Shown piece after piece: positions 1-10,617 of a stretch of 64,000 nt of DNA. The position numbers were made by a program, and so were the translations under genes. How positions within the stretch are numbered: position 1 is the first letter of the stretch; the number at the start of each line of letters is the position of its first letter. Below the pieces are notes generated by a model. The model ran no database searches. It had not been told where the DNA came from and saw only the letters and a program-made list of their open reading frames with translations. The DNA is from Cryoendolithus antarcticus (taxonomy: Eukaryota > Ascomycota > Dothideomycetes > Cladosporiales > Cladosporiaceae), in the NCBI GenBank assembly GCA_002077065.1, contig NAJO01000032.1, positions 1-64,000 of the forward strand, in the 5' to 3' direction.

Positions 1-1224
1 TCGAGTCACTCCAGTATGACACCCCGTAGCCGCCCATGGAAATAAAGAAAGCTTCGTTGATAGACCACTGTCGGCCCCCATGCACACTATTGTCTAGATC
101 TTGCAGTCTTCGCTGTAATCTCCGCGCAGCGTCGTATTGCATGGCAGCGATCATTAAATAATATTCCGGGGCAAGAATTGCAACGATGCACCACTTCAAC
201 TTCATGCCGAGACCCTTCGACAACCATCTCAGATCACCTCTCCAGCCCGGGTCACGGCCATTGCGCTGGCGTGGCACGTCGAGGTGCAGGACAGAGTATG
301 TGCAAGCGGCAATCGTTGCTAGACTGCTCCAGAGAATGTTGAAAGTGCTGCGCAGGTTCGGAGAGGCGACAATGAAAGCAGATCTCTCTTCCAGCGCTGG
401 TAGGGTACAATTTGGTGAGAGCGTTGCGATAGCTCGGGCAGGGATAGCGTAGCACAGTAGAAATGCCGCCGTGGCGACCTGTGGGACTATGGGCATTGCG
501 AGTTCCCATTCAAGCAAGATTCGATAGCTGCTATATTTCCAGTGTAGGTACCCTCAAGTCATGCTAGTCGAAGGGTCGATGTGTGCCTTACGAGTGGTGA
601 AGCACCTTGTCGATTTCCACTCGTTGTGTTAGCATCTCCGCAAAAGGATGTAGCAAGTAGAAAATCTAGAAGAGAGAACACAGCCTCCCTGTCGTCTACC
701 TTGCTCGTCAACATAGTGCAAAGTTGCCTCGTTCTGCGGTTTGGTGGTGGCTGTGCGCATGGATGCCCGTCACCAATCAATGCCCATCTGCACACATCAC
801 GGCTCGAACACTACCCAATAGGTGTGGCATGCACCTTAGACCTCGACTGTGTGACGTCGGGCAGATATCCTACTGCATCCCTCAGCCACTGAATGATGTG
901 TACTGCTGGAAGGAGGTGGTGAGCAATCGAAGCCTACAAATTTATCAACTCCCAAGTCATGCACTGCATCCTCCTAGTACGGATCGGGAAAACAACTCTC
1001 CGGCTTCTTCGCACTATTATGTAGACGGGTGCCTCTCGACATATCCTTGTGTCTAGTCGAGCAAGTCAGCAACCCGGGTGTTCTCACCGTGAGCGCCTGA
1101 CTTGAAGGTAACAAGTCCGAGAGTTTCCCAGTGTGATGAAGTGGAACTGATAGCCGGTATAAGGCCAGCCACAGACCACAGGTTTCTGGCGTGGATACAA
1201 TTACGTGACCGACAATTGACGTCG
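1..1224. other. No supported gene
   Basis: Only short open frames with no recognisable domain are present on either strand. The right end is the 3' flank of the VPS5 gene, which is transcribed leftwards and stops at 1225. I see no RNA gene or repeat here. Confidence 0.5.
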
Positions 1225-3202
1225 CTACACTGCATGATCTTCGTCCTCCACCTGATCCCCATGCCTATCCTCCCCATCGCCCTCTCCATCCTCGTCATGT
1301 CCCACAGCAGCGTGTTCCTCGCCTCCCAGCACCGTAGTCCCACTAAGGCTCCCCTCGTGCTCTCCACCATTCGCCGCACCCTCTGCGTCCTCACCGTCTG
1401 GCTCTCCAGCCTTCGATGCGGCCGCAGTCACAGCATCAGCGTGAACGCCAGCGGGCATAAGCGGTGGACCATCTTCGTCGCTGTCGAGCTGTAGGAGGTA
1501 CGTTTCCCAGAGTTCGATGAGCTGCGCGCGATGTTAGTAAGTGCTTCGGTGGAGTGAAACTCGGTCCAGGAACGGCATACCTCTTTCTGCGCCTCCACAG
1601 CCCCTTCAAGGAAAGTCTCAACTCCAGACTTGAAATCCTCCACTTTCTCCCTCTCGAACCTCTCTAACTCGCCGCGCATCAGACGACCCATGTCTTCGAA
1701 TAAGAGCCTACTCTGATGCACCCTCCTCTCCGCATCCGCAACATCAGCATTCATCTGCTGGATCCGATCCTGCTGGCTCCGTCCAGCCCGCATAAGCTTA
1801 TCCTGACTCTTCTTAACGTCCTGCAACTTCGTCTCCGCACTATGCCAAGCATGGAAAGCCTTCTGTCGTTGATCGAAGGCCTTCTTGACGGAGGAGATGA
1901 GGCGGATGTACTCGTCTATGACTATACCCAAAGTCAAGATATCTTGCAAAGCTTGTCGGTGGTACAGTTCCTGGACTCTCGCCTGCAAATCTGCGAGAGC
2001 GTCTAGCGGGCCAGAGAGAGCGGGCGATAACTCGACGTTAGCTAGATTGTGCAAGCTGACGGAGAGATCGCCGCAGGAGTCGGCGAGGGCTTTGCGCTGC
2101 GCGATGACAGTGTCTGTAGACTTCTGCAGGGCTTTGAGTTGGTTCTCCAGCGCATCGAGATAGACTCTACGATCGTGAAACCAGTCGTCATGCTCAATGA
2201 ATTTGCCACCAGAACTACCGACGGAGATGCCGATGCTGCTCATTATGCCTTTCGATTCACCAGCACCTAAGAGCGGATCCTTGCGGTCTTTGTGCTTGAT
2301 GTCTACGTTGAAGGCCTCACTTTCGAGGAACGTCTTCAAGTCGCCGTCGTGTTGGAGGATTGGATGACCAGCAGTTTTGTTGACCTGTCGCTCCAGTGCC
2401 ATCCTACGAGACTCGATAAAGTTAGCATCGAAGCGGCCGACTGTCTGCTTCTCTGGAGGTGGCGGGACAACAACGCCCGGGTTGTTCGTGTGTAATTGCT
2501 CGTACAGCCAGAGGAAGTCTCGATACCGCCGTGTGACTGTAAAGCTCGGGTTCAAGTATGCTTTTGAGGTCGTCCTCGTGGTGACGGAGTACACTGTATG
2601 GCTGTTCGCGGCATTGCCGACAGTATGCGGATCCCCGACCACGATATAGAACGTCGGTTTGGACGCCTGCTCGACCGGGACCGATGGCTGTGGCTGCCGT
2701 GTCCTGCCATCGAATTGTGGAGGCTGCACAGCAGGAGGAGCTCGTGAGCCATTGAGGGAGGATGTAGTACCGTCTTCGTCCGGAGCATGCCGTGCGCTCG
2801 CTGATGTGCCGGGCGGTCGTCTCGATCTTGAAGGTATCTCTTTCACGGGCGGTGTTGGCGCAGCTTCGTATGTTGCCGCAGCAGGCTCAGGCGCTCCGAG
2901 CGGACCGAGCGAATCGTCCAGCGTCTCGAGAGTGGTGGATTGTGTGATCTTGCCATGCTTTCGAGGTCGGGATTTGGAGGGTGCAGACTTCGCTGGCGTT
3001 GCTGTGGGTGATGCTACGGGCGAGTCGTCTGATTGTGTTGCCTCTTGGGGTTCTACACAATCTGTAAGCTCATACTATGCGGCTGCCTCGACACCGGACA
3101 TATCCTACGTGGTGGTTCAGGTTCTTGCTCGGTCTTGGCTAGATTGCCATTCGAATGGGAGCGCGAGGGCACATCGTCCCACACCGACGCTTCGTCGTCC
3201 AT
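1225..3202 (-). CDS. VPS5: Retromer sorting nexin Vps5 (PX-BAR)
   Basis: Vps5 is the membrane-bending PX-BAR subunit of retromer, which recycles cargo such as the vacuolar hydrolase receptor from endosomes to the Golgi. Model: exons 3109-3202, 1581-3061 and 1225-1521, giving about 623 residues. The introns are 3062-3108 and 1522-1580; the second has a perfect TACTAAC branch site. Both joins keep frame. The disordered N-terminus begins MDDEASVWDDV. A PX domain lies at about residues 165-290 (RRYRDFLWLYEQL, then VVVPPPPEKQ), followed by a coiled-coil BAR region to about 590 (FIEHDDWFHDRR, LSPALSGPLDALADLQ). The last exon restores LIELWETYLLQLD, typical of the Vps5 C-terminus, and then an acidic tail. 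The PX-BAR core resembles Vps5 more than its partner Vps17. The start was chosen because the reading frame joins exon 2 and fits the family's short acidic beginning. It is divergent from the F-box-like gene. Confidence 0.93.
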
Positions 3203-3858
3203 GTTCCAGTGATAGGCGACGCCGCTGGCATTGCTCGTACCCGCGGCCATGTATAGTTTGTACTGCAGGGTAACGTAGTAGGTTGGCGGGCGCTCCCACT
3301 AGCTCCGAAGTTGTGTGTGCATGTACCTTGTAGCTGAGCGTCCTCTTCTTCAACTTCACCGTCGCCCCGTCGCTATCGTCAAGTCATCATCGCTTATCAC
3401 GGCGATTGATCTCAGGCCAGCACCGCAGACTAGTCAAAGGCTGGGGCACGAAAGAATGCATGCAGCATGTCGCCGCCCAGCGGCACGTGCGCTTATCTCC
3501 GCTACCCACAGCACCGCCACGACATAAGGCAGGCCTCCAGCTCCAGCTTTCAGCGAACGGCCACTATGCATCCACGATGGCGCAGCTGCACGAACCCAAG
3601 GCCTACCTCCCTTCAACAGTCAATTGAGAGCCAGTCAATCGACACAGCAGCGACCGTCCCGATCAAGGACACCGCAGTGCAAGCATGAGTCACTCACGAT
3701 CCAATGGACGGGCGGGGCTGTGTTGAACCTGAGAATTGCTCTTGGGCCTCATATCTATTCCACGAGGTAATCAGTGTCTCAATGCGCTGTGCTCTCTTTC
3801 CTTCATCGTTTCGATCTCCTCTTCCCTCCCTGGTGACCGTGGTAAGCCATTGAGATAG
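3203..3858. other. Divergent promoter region
   Basis: This is the shared upstream region of VPS5 (leftward) and the F-box-like gene (rightward). No coding exon or clear motif was recognised. Confidence 0.4.
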
Positions 3859-5127
3859 ATGACTATGGCGAAGCCAGCCGCTCATTATAGGCGTGTCACT
3901 AGGCTGAGTGGACCAGTTTCGAGTGCAGTAGCAATGGCAACGACCTCACCGGCGTCGTCTCCATCTGCACGCGAACTGCCTACGCCTCGCCCGATCAAGT
4001 GGCGAGTAGCATTGGCTCACGACAAGCACAAGCGCGACCTTGATTCCAGACAGCCACCAGCAGGTCCAACACTCGCCGACCGATTCGATGAACTCCCAGG
4101 GGAGCTCCGCGAGCATATCTTTGCCTTGCTCCTCGTCCGACCATCGCAATGGGACATGCCCCACAACCCCGACTGTTCCCTTCTCCTCCCCAAGAATGCA
4201 ATCTACACCCACCTCGAGCCAGAGAAGTATCTCGAGCCCGAGACAACCTGCGCCAACTGCGACAACCACTACCGCAACTGGCGCTCTGAGCAACCAATCT
4301 GGCGGAACCCCTGGCGAAGCACCTGGGCTGCCCCTCAGCAGAACCCCTACCTCTGCACAACCTGCTACGACGAGGCGTTTCGCCCAGACAAGCCGCCCAA
4401 ACCTATCATACCCTGCCTCTGCGCCCGGCGCCAGAACTTGCACACCCTCCTAGTCTGCCGCCAATGGCACGCGCAAGCCTCCCAAGTCTTCTACACACGC
4501 AACACCTTCTGCTTCGCCTGTCCCAAGATCTTCACAGCCTACATGACTTTCCTGCCCTCAGCCCGGAAAGCGCAAATTCGACGCGTGAGTCTAATGGCCT
4601 ACATCGAGCGGTCCAACACCGCGACAGCGGATAGGATAGATTTCTACCCTTTTACCTACGCTAAAGTGTTCAAGCACCTGCGGAGTCTGCCAAATCTGGC
4701 GTTACTGGAGCTGGACTCCCTATTCTTGACGTCGAACTACTCGCTGCAGCCACTGAGACGGCTCGGTCTGCGACAGCTAAGGCAATGCCGTTTCGTGCAA
4801 CGGCTTCCTGACATCTGCGTCCCTCGCCCTGATGCCTTCTTCCTCCCCGACTTAGCCCGTCGCGCGCTAGTCAAACGTTTCCTAGCCGCTGAGGTGGCAG
4901 CTGAGATCAAAGGCCAGCATGGATCTTGGTCGAAAGGTGGGAGGAGAGTTGTAGAGCAGTGTATTGATTGGGAGAATGAGGATCGGGGGTGGTATGATGA
5001 GGCGCCTGAGGGGTGTCTAGAAGTGGCGGGGGGGAAGGAGTGGTGGAGTGGGATGGTTAGGGATGGGATGTTCGTGCTTAACGACACTGCGCAAGCAGAG
5101 CAGAGGCGCAGAGAACGTGGCCCATGA
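3859..5127 (+). CDS. F-box-like protein with paired CxxC motifs
   Basis: This is an intronless frame of 422 residues. Residues about 66-85 (FDELPGELREHIFALLL) look like a degenerate F-box, the element that docks substrate receptors on Skp1 in SCF ubiquitin ligases. A central segment has two CxxC pairs (CANC near residue 130, CTTC near 168), which could bind one zinc. A later CACP/CRQW stretch resembles the short F-box-linked modules common in hypothetical proteins of filamentous fungi. No leucine-rich or WD repeat is evident. In-frame starts exist at 3859, 3865 and 3934; the last gives MATTSPASS and could be the real start. The substrate is unknown. It is convergent with the polyQ gene downstream. 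Confidence 0.75.
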   Translation: MTMAKPAAHYRRVTRLSGPVSSAVAMATTSPASSPSARELPTPRPIKWRVALAHDKHKRDLDSRQPPAGPTLADRFDELPGELREHIFALLLVRPSQWDMPHNPDCSLLLPKNAIYTHLEPEKYLEPETTCANCDNHYRNWRSEQPIWRNPWRSTWAAPQQNPYLCTTCYDEAFRPDKPPKPIIPCLCARRQNLHTLLVCRQWHAQASQVFYTRNTFCFACPKIFTAYMTFLPSARKAQIRRVSLMAYIERSNTATADRIDFYPFTYAKVFKHLRSLPNLALLELDSLFLTSNYSLQPLRRLGLRQLRQCRFVQRLPDICVPRPDAFFLPDLARRALVKRFLAAEVAAEIKGQHGSWSKGGRRVVEQCIDWENEDRGWYDEAPEGCLEVAGGKEWWSGMVRDGMFVLNDTAQAEQRRRERGP

Positions 5128-5492
5128 GTCAAGTCGGGATGGCTGGCGAAGCGCCGAGTGCAGGTGAAATGTAGTACGCATCGAGAGCTTGTACATGGAT
5201 GCGATGCTGCGCTACTATCATCTTTGCGCTCCGTCACCCAAGCTTTCCTCTCCTGCTGGGGTTATGCGCATGCTTCGCTGTGTCAGCTGCGAGCAGTGCA
5301 GGATGTCTTGCTCTACGTCTAAGCTTCGCGAGCTATTGCCCCATGCACTCATGATGACATCTGAAGATCCTCTCATGCACCACTAGTCTGATGCCTTGTA
5401 TGCGTCTATCTCAATGCTTTGTACTCGCTCGCTGAACTCTATCGATGCGTAAGACCCGGACCAACACCCAATGTCCACCTGCACTGGACACT
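5128..5492. other. Convergent intergenic region
   Basis: This is shared 3' flank of the F-box-like gene (+) and the polyQ protein gene (-). Nothing else was seen. Confidence 0.4.
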
Positions 5493-6326
5493 TCACTCAT
5501 CAATCACTACCGCACAAGGATGTGGGTAGCTCGTAGTCGCCGAGGAAGACTTCTCCCTCTCCTTCTGTGAGGCCAGCGCACCAGCGGTAGGTCTGCGCTT
5601 ACGCTTCGACTGTCCAGACGATTCAGTGATGGGGATAGTCTCTTCTACGACAGGAGCAGCAGCGCCAGCGACAGCACTCGGCGAGTTGTGAGTAGCGGGC
5701 TTGTTGACAGCCGTGAAGCCAGTGCCGACATCAGTAGTAGTACCAGCATCGACGGATTTGCGCTTGGCGGCCACTTTATTGACGGGTGTGAACCCATTCG
5801 CTGGCTGCGGCGTCTTCACGACACTGACCGGCGGGGCAGGATGCGCATGACTGTCACTGCCCGCACTACTACCCCTCTGCCCGTTCGACTCAGCAGTCTT
5901 GCCAAACATGTCATGGATATGCGGTCCAGAAACTGGCTGCACAGCAGGCGGCGCAGACATCATGGGTCCGCGATTTGGGATCGTGCTCTGGCCTTGAGGT
6001 GCTGGGAAGGCACCTTGGCCGAACGCTTCGTAGGCTGCTGGGTTCTGGTGGTCGAAGCTGAACTGGAGGGACTGGCCGGAGAAGGGGAGGCGGGCGCCTG
6101 GAAGGATGTATTAGTGGGGAGATGAAGTAGGAGGAGGGTTCAGTAGACTTGCCTGTGTTCTTGCCATTCGACGAGGGGCGGATGGCGACGTTGTTGGCGC
6201 GCGCGGAAGAGGGGTGCGGGTTATCTGTCTGACGAGGTGGATTAGTGTCCGGGGGAGTCGACTGAGACGGCACGGTGCGAAGAGCTCGCTGCTGGTGCTG
6301 GTGCTGGTGCTGGCGCTGGTGGTGGC

Positions 6327-6361
<35 letters not shown>

Positions 6362-8057
6362 AATGATGGTCCATTACGAGGACGAGGAGCGCCAGGCGGA
6401 TGTTGCTGCAGTGGCGGGCCATGTCCAGGGAATCCAGTGTGTCCAGGAGACCCGTTGGGCATCTGAGGCATGCCCATCTGTTGCTGCTGCATCGCCTGTT
6501 GATGTGCTGCGTGTTGCGCATACATCCCATTCTGCTGTGCAAGTATGTAGTGCCGATGACGCTGCAGACGAGCTGCATGCGCCTCAATTTGCGCAGCATA
6601 CGACATGGGCCTCCACTCTGGGTTGCGGTTGTTTTCTTGGTTGATCATGGCGTGGATCTGCATGTATAGACGACGTAGGGCGTCCGATAAATCCTGCGGG
6701 AGTAGTGCATTCACCTGGATGCAGCTCGATTCAATGACTTTGCGCATAGCCTTGATGGCGCGCTCTTCTGGAGTCCCGGCTAAGCTGTACTCGATGGGTC
6801 CGGTCGGTATGGGGATCTCGCCACGATGGATGCGATGGCAAAGATTCTGCCACTGAGTTTGCTGCGCCCATGACTTTAGAGCATTCATGATGAATTGGAT
6901 GCCATGAGCGAGGAACTCGTCTTGCTCGCCAGGCTGCCGGAGGCGGTCGTCGACTTCTTCACGTTCCGGAGGCTTCTCGTCCTCGCTGGCACTGTCGTCA
7001 TCAAGGAAAGCTAGTAGCTTATCGGCTGGTGCTGCCATGGTAGCAGGCGCATCTATAGGTTCGTCAATACAGATTCATGATCTAGATCCTCGAACTTCTT
7101 ACCAGTTCTCATCGCCGGCCCATTGTGACCAAAATGAGCAAGCGCGTCAGAGAGCTCCTTGAGATTCATCGCCATTTCTTTGGCGCCCGCTTGATGTCTC
7201 ACGTCGATCGCCTCAATCTCTGGCATGGTCGGTCCCGGGATCGGCGGAGGAGGAGGCTGCTGAGGAATCATATGCATGCTCGCCTGAGCTGGCAGATGGT
7301 GGTATGGTCCTGGTGGCTTATTCGAATTGCGAGGTAATCTTATCCTAGTATTCGGATGACCTGGTGGAAAGCCCAAATGAGGAGGATGAGGCCCATGCGC
7401 TGGCATTCTCTGCTGTGGATGCTGCATTTGCTGCCTCTGATGCGGATGCATAGGATCGGAACCATGCTGAAGTGATCCTAACTGCATCGGACCAGATTGA
7501 GGAGCATGCTTCTTCGCTCCGCCTTTGACTTGCTTCTGGCCTGGCCTTGCCGTCGCAACGACTGGTGCAGCTGACTCCTGCTGTTCGGCTCCAGCACCTG
7601 TGGGCTCGTCATCCCCGTCCGCGATGTAGAAGGACATGAAGTCGCCATAATCATCATGTGAGGTCTTTGCTGGAGGGTCCGGGGTGACTTCAGAGGTCAC
7701 GGAGACTGATCTAGAGTCGAGTGAGGACAGACCAGATGACTCTGCAGGAGAAGGAGCTTTCGTCTTCCAGGATGCCTTGATCGCGGCTTCATCGTTGCCA
7801 TTGTCATTGAGCGGGCCTGGCTCGGAGTACTTGCCAGGCTTGATCAATTTTCGTTTTGGACGCGAGACGGCAATCGTATCGCCATCATCAGACGGCGCTC
7901 GAGGAGCAGGTGGCCGAACGGTCAATTTGAACTTCTTTTTGGGTGGCTGGCCAAGCGCTTTGCCCTCATCGATGGCCCTGTCGAGAGAGATAGCAGGCGA
8001 CGGAGAAGGAGATGTGGCAGCCTTCGAGCCTTTGCGCGTCCCAATAGTGGGTCCCAT
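5493..8057 (-). CDS. PolyQ low-complexity, probably nuclear, protein
   Basis: I do not recognise the family. Model: exons 7103-8057, 6153-7052 and 5493-6097, about 819 residues. Intron 1 (7053-7102) is GT-AG. Intron 2 (6098-6152) has a GC donor in a strong context (CAG then GCAAGT) and an AG acceptor; both joins are in frame. The N-terminus is basic and nuclear-signal-like (PPKKKFKLTVRPP, SRPKRKLIKPGK), followed by the conserved-looking HDDYGDFMSFYI. The middle is rich in Gln, His, Met and Pro. A folded segment occurs around EYSLAGTPEERAIKAMRKVIE and LLPQDLSDALRRLYMQIHAMI. Then come an 11-residue Gln run and a Pro/Ser/Ala tail. This composition suits a transcription or chromatin cofactor, but that is inference. 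The start at 8057 (MGPTIGTRKG) is the best internal ATG; the frame stays open upstream to 8276, so a further 5' exon or the ATG at 8153 is possible. Confidence 0.7.
6331..6360 (-). repeat. CAG trinucleotide tract (polyQ)
   Basis: There are ten uninterrupted CTG units on the + strand, i.e. CAG on the coding strand, followed by CAA. They encode an 11-Gln run in the low-complexity protein. Flanking GCTGGTGCTGGTG-type repeats encode His/Gln. Such tracts are length-variable. Confidence 0.95.
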
Positions 8058-8717
8058 GGCCCGTTCGGTAGCATCAACGTATCTCCTACGTTTGATGCTC
8101 GATATCTTCTTACTGCAATGAAATACTGTGACGCGAGTGGTGACTACTGCCATCGGAAGGGAAGGCAAAGCTTTCGTATGAGGTCCAAGTGTACTGCGGC
8201 GGCCCGCGCGGACCCACAGACCTCGAGTCACGTGGTCTGACCTTTCGTCGTCGATTCGAGCAAGTGAAGTGTTCACGGTGGACGAGAGCGGATGTTGACT
8301 GTTGGCGATCTACGCATGAGGACATGGTGAGAGAACTATACATGGTCTACCTACAGGTGCTGCAGTCACGGTCGGCCAGGCAGAGGTAGGCAAGAGTCGT
8401 GCCTGTGGCAGGTGCGCGTCTCGTTGTGCGGGACCTCCCGCTCGAAAAGTCTCAGCCATGGGCAGCGTGAATGTGGTGACACGCCCCGCGGCCCCTCGAG
8501 AAGGTCACGAAGATGGATCACCAAGACAAGCTGTGGAGATCCATCAAAGTATTTGCCGTCGTGAAGATCGCGCGTTTCGTCGTGATTCGATGCGAAATCG
8601 AGGTTCATCGAGAAACCACGCTAGTGGCCCTGTCACGTGAAAGCTCAGATTCAGTGTACGTTGCCGAACAGCTTCACATACATCATTGGCTGTATAACAT
8701 CTTCTTGCTGCCACACG
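8058..8717. other. Divergent promoter region
   Basis: This separates the polyQ gene (-) from the ribophorin II gene (+). The frame of the polyQ gene remains open leftward from 8276, so a small 5' exon may lie here. No other feature is supported. Confidence 0.4.
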
Positions 8718-9694
8718 ATGAGGGTCATACGTACATTAGCAGTGCCAATACTCGCTGCCGCGAGCGCTGTGCATGCAGCGAGCAAATGGGGATTTGAAGA
8801 TGCTACTCTTACCGTTCAGGGCAAAGGTACTGGGGTCGGCGGAGGTATTAAAGAGAAGTACGTTGGTCAAGCCCTACATGTAGCAACGAAGGGACTAACG
8901 AACAACTAGACTGTCACCAACATCGCCACTCACATCCTATGCGGTCACCCTCACCTCCGCCGACACCCTCAAGATCGTCCTCACGACCATCGACGGAAAG
9001 ACAGGCAAGAAGCCACACCAAGCGTTTCTCACACTGCGCGAGCCGGCCACTGGACTTGAGGAATCATTTCCGTTTAGCATCAAAGACAATGGCAAGGGCA
9101 AGGTCGAAGTGGTACGCGGTCGTCGAGAGGTGACGTTGCAACAACAGACTGACAACATGGACACAGACACAAAAAGACCTCCCACATCAGCTTCTTACAT
9201 CCTCGAAGCCATTGAAGGCATCGCTGGTGCTAGCGTCGTTCGGCGCAAGCACGCCGTATAATAGCCACGTCTTCGACCTCGCCGTCGCACAGGACACCTC
9301 CGTCCCCGCCCCAGTTCCGTCTACCCCCGAACGATACGTTAGCAAGCCGGAGATCAACCATATCTTCAACGCCGAGCCCAAGTCGCCGCCCAAGATCATC
9401 TCGCTCTTCTTCCTGCTCGCAGTGCTCTTCACGCTGCCAGCTCTATTTGGCCTCTGGGTCGGGTTGGGAGGGAACTTCGACCATGCTGGCAAGGCTTTCT
9501 CTGAGAGTCCAGTGTCGCATAGCCTCTTTCTCGGGAGTGTCTTGTCGATGGAAGGTGTCTTCTTCCTGTATTACTGGAGCTGGAACCTGTTCCAGACGCT
9601 ACCTGTTGCGTTGGTCATTGGACTGCTGGCTTTTGTCAGCGGTAGCCGGGCGTTGACTGAGGTGCAAGAGCGACGATTGGCTGGCGAGCGATGA
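8718..9694 (+). CDS. SWP1: Oligosaccharyltransferase subunit ribophorin II / Swp1
   Basis: This is a subunit of the ER oligosaccharyltransferase complex, which transfers the core glycan to Asn in nascent secretory proteins. Exons are 8718-8857, 8910-9111 and 9167-9694, giving 289 residues, close to fungal Swp1 length. It starts with a cleavable signal peptide (MRVIRTLAVPILAAASAVHA). A beta-rich lumenal domain follows; splicing at 9112-9166 restores the family run VTQKDLPHQLLTSSKP. Three hydrophobic C-terminal segments end the protein (IISLFFLLAVLFTLPALFGLW; FLGSVLSMEGVFFLYYWSW; LPVALVIGLLAFVSG). Both introns are about 50 nt and keep frame. Confidence 0.94.
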
Positions 9695-10617
9695 ATACAA
9701 GCTGAGCCAAAATTCGATGCCTAAAAGCACCTCAGGCGCATATGGACACATCAAGCAGCCAGCAAGAAAATTGTCCCACACATGGTCACGGACGATCAAG
9801 GGCAATCGCTGGACTTGCCTTTTTTAACCCGCCGATCGCTGCTTACAGACTGGCGCCTGCCTCGAACAGTGCCTAGTCGTGTGGCATGTGGAGATTGCTA
9901 CACAGTACCTCTGCATATAAAGAGCATGCAGCTTGTAGTAGCAGAATGGCCGATCATACAATATACAATGGACCATATCTCACACAACAAGATCCATAAA
10001 GTCGTCAGAGTATACTGTTGCGTCTGCAGCTTCTGCCTATGCAGGACCATAGGTAAGTCGATTACTTCAAATCCAATGCTTTAAGCTTGGTGCAAGTTCA
10101 TGATGTCTTGACTGCGATGCGAACATGCTACTCCATCGACAGAAAATACTACATGGACTGCACGCAGTGGCATGGAGCGGCCGCACACAGCAGCCAGATT
10201 CTGTTCCGTGAGCCGAACCGCGATGTGGATCTGACTTGCATGAGCATCGCATGTTTCGCTTCCCCACGCACGCTTCTCCACACCCCAGATTTCCAATACT
10301 CACGTTCCAACCAATGAGACGACTGCCGATCCTCGAGTATACAAACAACGACTCGTACTTCGCAGCAACCCGCTACCCCTCACCACATATCCACACTGAT
10401 GTCCAGATCATACGGACAGCCGCACGTGGAAAACATGTGCCGTGAGAGGCTATCACTCGATGCAGCCTCGACATGCGTTAGAAAAACCTTCCTGGCACAA
10501 CATCGGCAGTCTCGAACTCGAAGACAAGGCGAGTGAAGATAAGTCGTCGGGCCAGGTCACCGTTATTTCCTTCCTCTCTGCCTCATTGTCCGTGTTTGCT
10601 GGATCACAGTCGCAATT
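9695..10617. other. Intergenic region upstream of MFS gene
   Basis: This lies between two rightward genes. Short frames show no recognisable protein. No regulatory site could be assigned. Confidence 0.4.

Noticed and set aside
3946..4443. Large minus-strand frames over the F-box-like gene
   Set aside because: No domain or usual start context; they exist because of codon bias of the plus-strand gene.
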